Below are positions 1 to 4,348 of a stretch of 6,704 bases of DNA, piece after piece. Position 1 is the stretch's first letter; every line of letters begins with the position of its first letter. The position numbers and the translations under genes are program-made. The notes beneath the pieces are model-generated. The model had not been told where the DNA came from, searched no databases, and was given only the letters and a program-made list of their open reading frames with translations. Location of the stretch: the NCBI GenBank assembly GCA_003229755.1, contig QIFJ01000025.1, forward strand, positions 1 through 6,704. The letters are read 5' to 3'. Source of the stretch: Pseudomonadota bacterium. Lineage in GTDB: Bacteria > BMS3Abin14.

Positions 1-66
1 GAAGAAAGTCAAACGAAAAAGAGTGGAACTGCAACTTTATTAATTTCGATCCTGTATTTTATACTA
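1..66. other. Left-edge sequence with no assignable gene
   Basis: All three forward frames close early, with stops at 41-43, 78-80 and 85-87, so at most a short tail of an upstream gene is present. The frame starting at base 2 gives a basic tail (KKVKRKRVELQLY, then TAA) that could be the C-terminus of an upstream protein, but it is too short to identify. TATACT at 60-65 resembles a -10 box. No convincing -35 box lies 16-18 nt upstream, so a lysA promoter here is only a possibility. Confidence 0.3.
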
Positions 67-89
67 ACGTTGAACATTGAACGTTGAAC
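67..89. repeat. 7-nt tandem repeat array A, upstream of lysA
   Basis: Three back-to-back heptamers are visible: ACGTTGA (67-73), ACATTGA (74-80) and ACGTTGA (81-87), with a partial fourth (AC). Read in another phase the unit is GTTGAAC, one base different from the GTTGAAA unit between dapB and dapL. Heptanucleotide intergenic repeats are known in bacteria, for example the STRR repeats of cyanobacteria. Whether this array belongs to a similar family is inference. A TTG inside the array (84-86) is in frame with lysA and could be miscalled as its start. Confidence 0.85.
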
Positions 90-107
90 CCTGGTCGTCC
101 AGTTGTT

Positions 108-140
108 ACTAGAAACTGGAAACCAGAAACTAGAAACTTC
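108..140. repeat. 7-nt tandem repeat array B, upstream of lysA
   Basis: Four consecutive heptamers of pattern AC(T/C)(A/G)GAA occur at 108-114, 115-121, 122-128 and 129-135, followed by a partial ACTTC. The four-base words CTAG, CTGG, CCAG and CTAG are each separated by AAA. CTGG (116-119) can pair with CCAG (123-126), and the outer CTAG words are self-complementary. A further CTGG-TCGT-CCAG mini-palindrome sits just upstream at 91-102. The unit differs from arrays A and C, but the 7-nt period is the same. The array ends about 19 nt before the lysA start, so it would lie in the leader if transcription begins upstream. Confidence 0.85.
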
Positions 141-158
141 AGCCATAGGCTGGAAATA

Positions 159-1409
159 ATGCATTATTTTAACTATCAGGGAAACGAACTATACTGCGAA
201 GACGTTCCCGTTGAAAGGATCGCCGCCGAAGTTGGTACGCCTTTTTATCTCTACAGCGCGTCGACCATCGTAAGGCACTATAATGTATTTACTGAGGCCT
301 TCGCTGATGTTGACCATCTCGTGTGCTACTCCGTGAAGGCCAATTCCAACCTCGCTGTACTCAAGATGCTGGCCGACCTCGGTGCAGGAGCGGATATAGT
401 TTCAGGTGGAGAGCTGTTCAGGGCCCTCCGCGCGGGGATATCACCTGATAAGATAGTATTTTCCGGGGTCGGCAAGAGAGATGAAGAGATCCGATTCGCC
501 CTTGAATCAGGTATTTTGATGTTCAATGTGGAATCGACGAGCGAACTGTCAGCCCTGTCGAGGATAGCGAAGGATATGGGCAGCACCGCTCCGGTTGCCC
601 TGCGGGTAAATCCAGACGTGGATCCTGAAACCCACCCTTATATATCTACAGGAATGAAGGAGAACAAGTTCGGGATACCTGTGACTGAGGCGCTCTCCAT
701 CTACCTGCAGGCAGCAAAGATGGATCACATACAGGTGGTGGGAGCCGACTGTCACATCGGTTCCCAGCTGACGTCTTCAGCTCCCTTCGGGGAGGCTGTT
801 ACAAAATTGATGGAGCTGGTTTCCGATCTCGACCGTGAGGGAATGGAGATCAAGTATATAGACGTAGGCGGGGGCCTCGGGATCATCTATGGAGAAGAAG
901 CTCCTCCCCTTCCCTCTGATTACGCGGATACGATCCTCGACGCGGTGGGCGGTACAGATAAAACCCTTATCTTTGAACCGGGCAGGGTGATCGTGGGAAA
1001 TGCCGGCATTCTGGTGACGAGAGTCATTTACAACAAGAAGACTGCGGAAAAGAATTTTATCATTGTGGACGCGGCCATGAACGATCTTATAAGGCCAAGC
1101 CTTTACGATGCGTACCAGGAAGTACGGCCCGTTTTTCGGACAGAAAGGGAGGAGATCGTCGCTGACGTGGTTGGGCCAGTGTGTGAATCCACCGATTATC
1201 TGGCCAGGGATCACAGTATGCCCGCGGTGGAAGAGGGAGAGCTGCTGGCAGTTATGAGCTCGGGCGCATATGGATTTTCCATGTCCTCTCAGTATAATTC
1301 CAGACCAAGGGCGGCTGAAATTATGGTCAGGGATAAGCGGTTTGAAGTCGTCAGGAACCGCGAGACTTTCGATGATCTTGTTAAAGGAGAGAGGGTTTTC
1401 AATGGCTGA
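159..1409 (+). CDS. lysA: Diaminopimelate decarboxylase (LysA)
   Basis: This cytoplasmic PLP enzyme removes the D-side carboxyl of meso-diaminopimelate to give L-lysine, the last step of the pathway. The 416-residue product has the usual length for the family (E. coli about 420) and the fold-type III layout. The PLP lysine is K60 in CYSVKANSN. HIGSQ is at 199-203, the glycine loop GGG at 237-239 and the phosphate-binding EPGR at 273-276. R312 and Y316 lie in the substrate region. The active-site cysteine C342 with E343 is in VCESTD, contributed across the dimer, and Y371 is in AYGF. I chose ATG at 159 because homology to LysA begins at once (MHYFNYQGNELY) and a weak AGG lies at 147-149. The longer TTG-initiated frame from 84 would translate the 7-nt repeats. 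The 3' end overlaps dapF by 8 nt, suggesting translational coupling. No defects were seen. Confidence 0.97.
   Translation: MHYFNYQGNELYCEDVPVERIAAEVGTPFYLYSASTIVRHYNVFTEAFADVDHLVCYSVKANSNLAVLKMLADLGAGADIVSGGELFRALRAGISPDKIVFSGVGKRDEEIRFALESGILMFNVESTSELSALSRIAKDMGSTAPVALRVNPDVDPETHPYISTGMKENKFGIPVTEALSIYLQAAKMDHIQVVGADCHIGSQLTSSAPFGEAVTKLMELVSDLDREGMEIKYIDVGGGLGIIYGEEAPPLPSDYADTILDAVGGTDKTLIFEPGRVIVGNAGILVTRVIYNKKTAEKNFIIVDAAMNDLIRPSLYDAYQEVRPVFRTEREEIVADVVGPVCESTDYLARDHSMPAVEEGELLAVMSSGAYGFSMSSQYNSRPRAAEIMVRDKRFEVVRNRETFDDLVKGERVFNG
1385..1394 (+). promoter_or_regulatory. Ribosome binding site of dapF inside lysA
   Basis: The purine run AGGAGAGAGG lies within the last lysA codons, ending 7 nt before ATG 1402. 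It supports that start for dapF over the in-frame ATG at 1270, which lies deep inside lysA. Confidence 0.75.
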
Positions 1410-2247
1410 GGTACTATTACCGTTCGCAAAGATGAGCGGGACAGGCAACGATTTCATCCTCATTGACAACCGGGAGGGACTCATTGGTGATGATGAGATG
1501 GTGGACTTTACTGTGGGTGTCTGTCGCAGGAGCAGATCCGTTGGAGCGGATGGCGTGATCCTGATCCAGGACGATATTGAGTTCGATTTTTCCTGGAAGT
1601 TCTTCAACTCCGATGGAAGCGAAGCCGAGATGTGCGGCAACGGTTCGCGCTGCGCAGCCAGGTTCGCGATCATAAAAGGGATCGCCCCCGCTTCAATGAC
1701 TTTCAGGACCCTGGCCGGTCCCATTCGCGCCGACGTAAACGGCTCAATGGTCAGGGTTCAGCTGACACCGCCATTTGATCTGAACGAGGCTGTGGAACTC
1801 AAGTTGAGCGATGGGACTGAGATAACTGTCGGCTACGTTAATACAGGCGTTCCTCACACTGTTATAATCACACCGGATGGCGGGCTCAGTGACGCTCTGG
1901 TTCAGAAACTGGGCAGGGAGATCCGAACCCACCTTCAATTCTCGCCCGCTGGTACGAACGTTAACTTTGCTGAGGTAGTTGGCAAGGAGACTGTCCGGCT
2001 GAGGACATATGAAAGAGGTGTGGAGGCAGAAACACTGGCTTGCGGAACAGGCGCTGTTGCTGCGGCTATTATCTGTACTTTACGAGGTTTGGTAATACCC
2101 CCTGTTACCATAATAACAAGGAGCGAAGAACAGCTCAAAGTTTTCATAGACCCGGCTGACCCCATGGTGGAAGATGTCTTCATGGAGGGTGAGGCCCTTC
2201 TGGTATATGAGGGAAAGCTTACCAGTGAAACTATCCAGGGAGGATAA
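1402..2247 (+). CDS. dapF: Diaminopimelate epimerase (DapF)
   Basis: This cofactor-independent racemase interconverts LL- and meso-diaminopimelate. It supplies the substrate of LysA and the meso-DAP used in peptidoglycan. The 281-residue product matches the family (E. coli 274) and has two homologous halves, each giving one catalytic cysteine. C78 lies in MCGNGSRC and C214 in TLACGTGA. Other family motifs are the N-terminal SGTGNDF (12-18, with N16), GTNVNF (184-189) and ERGVEAET (204-211). The ATG at 1402 puts SGTGNDF at its usual position and follows a purine-rich ribosome site. The gene overlaps the lysA end by 8 nt and is separated from dapA by a single base, so the three genes almost certainly share a transcript. 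Nothing is missing or unusual. Confidence 0.97.
   Translation: MAEVLLPFAKMSGTGNDFILIDNREGLIGDDEMVDFTVGVCRRSRSVGADGVILIQDDIEFDFSWKFFNSDGSEAEMCGNGSRCAARFAIIKGIAPASMTFRTLAGPIRADVNGSMVRVQLTPPFDLNEAVELKLSDGTEITVGYVNTGVPHTVIITPDGGLSDALVQKLGREIRTHLQFSPAGTNVNFAEVVGKETVRLRTYERGVEAETLACGTGAVAAAIICTLRGLVIPPVTIITRSEEQLKVFIDPADPMVEDVFMEGEALLVYEGKLTSETIQGG
2238..2243 (+). promoter_or_regulatory. Ribosome binding site of dapA
   Basis: GGGAGG overlaps the last codons of dapF and ends 5 nt before ATG 2249, a strong Shine-Dalgarno match. It decides this start over the ATG at 2174 within dapF and suggests translation coupled to termination of dapF. Confidence 0.85.
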
Positions 2248-2248
2248 C

Positions 2249-3127
2249 ATGTTTACAGGAGCCATGACCGCGCTGGTAACTCCTTTTGCCGGTGGTAAGA
2301 TAGATGAGGACACACTTCGAAGACATATCGATTTCCAGATAGATCAGGGCATAAACGCCGTGGTTCCCTGCGGCACCACTGGAGAAGCTTCTACCCTCAG
2401 TCATGAGGAACACCTGGAAGTTGTAAGAATAGCAGTGGACCAGGTGGCAGGCCGAGTGCCGGTTGTGGCTGGATCCGGTTCGAACTCCACTTCCGAGGCT
2501 GTCATGCTGACTGAAGGTATAAAGGAGATCGGCGCCGACGGCAGTCTTATGATCACCCCTTACTACAACAAACCCACACAGGAGGGGCTTTTCCAACATT
2601 ACTCGCATGTTGCCCAAAAGGTAGACATACCGATCATTATGTACAATGTCCCCGGGAGGACCGGGATCAATATGCTGCCGGAAACTGTTGCCAGGTTGGC
2701 TCTGATCCCGAACATTGTGGGTCTCAAGGATGCAACAGGCGACCTCAAGCAGGCGAGCTACACCCTGAAACTGGTTCCGGATGATTTCGTAATTCTGTCC
2801 GGCGAGGACGCTATTGTCTATTCACTTCTGGGAATCGGTGGAAAAGGCGTTATTTCAGTAGTATCTAATATCGCGCCAGCCGAAATGACGGAAATGGTGC
2901 AGGCATTTATGGACGGGAACATGGAAACTGCCAGGAACCTTCATTACAGGCTGCTGCCTCTTTCAGACGCCATGTTCGTGGAGACTAATCCCATCCCGGT
3001 CAAGGGGGCCCTTGCCATGATGGGAAGGCTTGGAAATGAACTAAGACTTCCCCTGGTTCCTCTTTCTGAAAACGCGTCCGGAGAGGTCAGGCAGGCACTT
3101 ACCGATTTTGGAATAGAACTGGATTAA
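2249..3127 (+). CDS. dapA: 4-Hydroxy-tetrahydrodipicolinate synthase (DapA)
   Basis: DapA condenses pyruvate with L-aspartate 4-semialdehyde, the committed step toward diaminopimelate and lysine. The product is 292 residues, the same as E. coli DapA, and is a TIM-barrel class I aldolase. The Schiff-base lysine is K160 (GLKDATGD). The catalytic triad is T43 or T44 in CGTTGE, Y132 in MYNVPGRTG and Y106, contributed by the neighbouring subunit; R137 binds the aldehyde. The lysine feedback site of the E. coli enzyme is largely kept: H52, H55, N79, E83 and Y105 match H53, H56, N80, E84 and Y106. Inhibition by lysine is therefore plausible, but this is inferred from residues only. The gene starts 1 nt after dapF ends. 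Downstream the compact operon is interrupted by the 314-nt element-filled spacer before dapB. Confidence 0.98.
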   Translation: MFTGAMTALVTPFAGGKIDEDTLRRHIDFQIDQGINAVVPCGTTGEASTLSHEEHLEVVRIAVDQVAGRVPVVAGSGSNSTSEAVMLTEGIKEIGADGSLMITPYYNKPTQEGLFQHYSHVAQKVDIPIIMYNVPGRTGINMLPETVARLALIPNIVGLKDATGDLKQASYTLKLVPDDFVILSGEDAIVYSLLGIGGKGVISVVSNIAPAEMTEMVQAFMDGNMETARNLHYRLLPLSDAMFVETNPIPVKGALAMMGRLGNELRLPLVPLSENASGEVRQALTDFGIELD

Positions 3128-3141
3128 TTAAACAGATCATC

Positions 3142-3164
3142 TTCCAATTAGTTGTTGGAATTTT
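3142..3164 (+). terminator. Weak terminator-like hairpin after dapA
   Basis: TTCCAA (3142-3147) can pair with TTGGAA (3155-3160) around a 7-nt loop, followed directly by TTTT (3161-3164). The stem is only six pairs and AT-rich, so it would be an inefficient intrinsic terminator at best. It lies 15 nt after the dapA stop, a reasonable position. Partial attenuation between dapA and dapB is possible, not shown. Confidence 0.25.
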
Positions 3165-3296
3165 GGTATATAGTATTTAAAAGGCCGGGGTTTTGGGTGT
3201 AATCACTCGCCTTCGCAACCCCCTTTTAGCTTCGCTTCAGGGCCTTTTACCGGAACTCTGGATGGATTAGATATAAAATGAATAATATATACCAAA
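3162..3296. repeat. MITE-like inverted-repeat element 1 (135 bp)
   Basis: The ends form an 18-bp inverted repeat with 16 matches: 3162-3179 (begins TTTGGTATATA) against 3279-3296 (ends TATATACCAAA, the outer 11 bp perfect). Inside is a second perfect 9-bp inverted repeat, TAAAAGGCC (3178-3186) with GGCCTTTTA (3241-3249). Within that, GGGGTT (3187-3192) can pair with AACCCC (3217-3222). There is no room for a transposase and none is encoded, so if mobile it would be non-autonomous. I see no clear target-site duplication. It could also be a long folded RNA or a relic. The nested symmetry is seen directly; mobility is inference. Confidence 0.6.
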
Positions 3297-3339
3297 GTCC
3301 GATCAACTGATATTGATGACCTCGCAAAAAGTCATCTAC

Positions 3340-3357
3340 GCGCCCATTGAGGGGCGC
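3340..3357. repeat. GC hairpin within element 2
   Basis: GCGCCC (3340-3345) pairs perfectly with GGGCGC (3352-3357) around a 6-nt loop. No T-run follows directly on either strand, so it is not a standard intrinsic terminator. Confidence 0.7.
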
Positions 3358-3358
3358 C

Positions 3359-3393
3359 CGGATCAATGACGTAAACCTTGAGTCATTGATCCG
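3359..3393. repeat. Perfect 12-bp inverted repeat within element 2
   Basis: CGGATCAATGAC (3359-3370) is the exact reverse complement of GTCATTGATCCG (3382-3393), with an 11-nt loop. This is the strongest perfect stem in the spacer. It is followed by purine-rich sequence, not a T-run, so it is more likely structural (element DNA, or an mRNA-stabilising stem) than a terminator. Confidence 0.9.
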
Positions 3394-3396
3394 TGA

Positions 3397-3426
3397 GGGA
3401 AGCGGAAACGACGTTTTTCGCTTCCC
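3397..3426. repeat. Hairpin directly before the dapB ribosome site
   Basis: GGGAAGCG (3397-3404) pairs with CGCTTCCC (3419-3426). The stem can extend by a G-T pair and three A-T pairs, giving about 12 pairs. It ends exactly where the GAGGAG ribosome site begins (3427), so if transcribed it would stack against the translation start of dapB. Confidence 0.85.
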
Positions 3427-3432
3427 GAGGAG
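3427..3432 (+). promoter_or_regulatory. Ribosome binding site of dapB, located inside element 2
   Basis: GAGGAG ends 9 nt before ATG 3442, a good Shine-Dalgarno match and spacing. It lies between the 3397-3426 hairpin and the small inverted repeat GTAAAAAG (3432-3439) / CTTTTTAC (3451-3458), whose loop contains the ATG. Both site and start codon thus fall within the inverted-repeat element. Confidence 0.8.
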
Positions 3433-3441
3433 TAAAAAGCC

Positions 3442-4272
3442 ATGGATGGACTTTTTACGACCCAATCAAAATTAATCCGTATAGCAGTTGCCGGTGGGGC
3501 TGGACGCATGGGAATGGCCGTTATCCGTTCACTTCAGGACTTTCCGGAGATCACCCTTGTGGGGGCGATCGAGAGAGAAGGTCATCCTGACATTGGGAAA
3601 GATCCCGGCCTTACGACAGGGACCGCCGACAGCGGGATCACTATCACAGATGATCTTCAGTCAGCGCTGGAAACCGCCGATGTCCTCATCGACTTCACGG
3701 TGCCATCTGTTTCCCTGAGAAACCTCGAGGCCTGCATAGATAAGGGTATCGCCGCGGTAGTGGGAACCACCGGGTTCTCCGAAGAGGAAACCGAAGCGAT
3801 GCGCATGTTTGCCCAACAGGCCCCCACGGTGATCTCGCCTAATATGAGCGTCGGTGTTAATGTCCTTTTCAAGCTCGCCGAAACGGCAGCCGTATCCCTC
3901 GGCGCTGGATACGATATGGAGATCGTGGAGGTGCACCACCGCATGAAAAAGGATGCACCCAGCGGAACTGCCATAAGACTGGCGGAATCGGTAGCTGGAG
4001 CGCTTGACAGAAACCTTGCAGAGCACGCTGTTTACTCCCGGCACGGCATGATCGGAGAACGATCTTCAGAAGAGATCGGGATCCAGACCGTCAGGGCTGG
4101 TGATATAATAGGTGAACACACCCTTATTATGGCAGGGTCCGGCGAGCGCCTGGAGTTGACACACAAGGCACACAGCAGAGACAATTTCGCACAGGGTGCA
4201 GTGAGGGCGGCTGTGTGGGTGGTCGGGAAAGAGCCGGGACTGTACAGTATGTTTGATGTGCTTGGTATTTAG
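3442..4272 (+). CDS. dapB: 4-Hydroxy-tetrahydrodipicolinate reductase (DapB)
   Basis: DapB uses NAD(P)H to reduce the DapA product to tetrahydrodipicolinate, the substrate of DapL. The 276 residues match the family (E. coli 273). The Rossmann motif AGGAGRMG is at 17-24. E44 and R45 correspond to E. coli E38 and R39, which contact the cofactor ribose or phosphate and allow use of both NADH and NADPH. DFTVPS is at 84-89 and GTTG at 108-111. The catalytic block EVHHRMKKDAPSGTA (153-167) has H155, H156 and K159 matching E. coli H159, H160 and K163. The start at 3442 is the only ATG before the Rossmann strand and has a good ribosome site. It gives an 11-13 residue leader before the first strand, slightly longer than usual. 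The first six residues, MDGLFT, are encoded by the inverted-repeat element, so the start seems to have been donated by an insertion. Confidence 0.97.
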   Translation: MDGLFTTQSKLIRIAVAGGAGRMGMAVIRSLQDFPEITLVGAIEREGHPDIGKDPGLTTGTADSGITITDDLQSALETADVLIDFTVPSVSLRNLEACIDKGIAAVVGTTGFSEEETEAMRMFAQQAPTVISPNMSVGVNVLFKLAETAAVSLGAGYDMEIVEVHHRMKKDAPSGTAIRLAESVAGALDRNLAEHAVYSRHGMIGERSSEEIGIQTVRAGDIIGEHTLIMAGSGERLELTHKAHSRDNFAQGAVRAAVWVVGKEPGLYSMFDVLGI

Positions 4273-4276
4273 AGAC

Positions 4277-4304
4277 GTTGAAAGTTGAAAGTTGAAAGTT
4301 GAAA
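4277..4304. repeat. 7-nt tandem repeat array C, between dapB and dapL
   Basis: Four perfect GTTGAAA units lie at 4277-4283, 4284-4290, 4291-4297 and 4298-4304, followed by a degenerate fifth (GTTTGAT, 4305-4311). The array begins 4 nt after the dapB stop and sits in the 76-nt dapB-dapL gap. The unit differs by one base from the GTTGAAC phase of array A before lysA. A TTG inside the array (4292) is in frame with dapL and could be miscalled as its start. Confidence 0.9.
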
Positions 4305-4338
4305 GTTTGATAGATAACCAACAACTCAAAAAGCTAAA

Positions 4339-4343
4339 AGGGA
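4339..4343 (+). promoter_or_regulatory. Ribosome binding site of dapL
   Basis: AGGGA ends 5 nt before ATG 4349. It supports this start over the in-frame TTG at 4292 within the 7-nt array. Confidence 0.7.
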
Positions 4344-4348
4344 TACAA

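Larger units (their letters stand above)
3128..3441. other. 314-nt spacer between dapA and dapB, filled with palindromic elements
   Basis: No credible protein gene lies here. The spacer holds a weak AT hairpin with a T-run (3142-3164), then an inverted-repeat element (3162-3296), then a second element (3322-3460) that extends into dapB. Only about 20-35 nt at each side and between the elements remain unassigned. The other lysA-dapF, dapF-dapA and dapL-folK junctions are overlapping or 1 nt, so this gap is exceptional and best explained by insertions. The second element contains the dapB ribosome site. Confidence 0.8.
3322..3460. repeat. MITE-like inverted-repeat element 2 (139 bp), extending into dapB
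   Basis: The ends pair as terminal inverted repeats: TCGCAAAAAGTCATC (3322-3336) against the reverse complement of 3445-3460, which is TCGTAAAAAGTCCATC. They differ by one mismatch and one gap. Between them are three consecutive hairpins (3340-3357, 3359-3393, 3397-3426) and a small palindrome around the dapB start (3432-3458). The modular palindromic layout without coding capacity fits a non-autonomous element. Sequences like this AAAAAGTCC-ATGG-type palindrome look familiar to me from deltaproteobacterial intergenic regions, but I cannot verify that here. The right end supplies the dapB ribosome site, ATG and codons 2-6. A target-site duplication is not resolvable. Confidence 0.7.

Noticed and set aside
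777..1724. Long reverse-strand open frame of 315 codons across lysA and dapF
   Set aside because: It is antisense to two well-supported genes and spans their junction. It shows no recognisable domain and fits a chance open frame opposite biased codon use.
3340..3426. CRISPR array or tRNA-like cluster in the hairpin-rich spacer
   Set aside because: The three stems have different sequences and no direct repeats with regular spacers. No cloverleaf with acceptor, anticodon and T arms can be drawn.
3397..3426. Strong intrinsic terminator before dapB
   Set aside because: The stem is strong, but it is followed by GAGGAG, not a T-run, so it is not a standard intrinsic terminator.
3128..3441. Lysine riboswitch between dapA and dapB
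   Set aside because: The spacer is explained by two inverted-repeat elements. I see no multi-helix junction or conserved L-box core sequence.
3247..3465. Reverse-strand 72-codon frame in the dapA-dapB spacer
   Set aside because: It is the translation of the palindromic elements, crosses both element boundaries and enters dapB. It is best read as an artefact of repeat DNA.
3393..3590. Short forward frame overlapping the dapB start
   Set aside because: It is out of frame with the conserved DapB Rossmann motif and shows no recognisable protein features.
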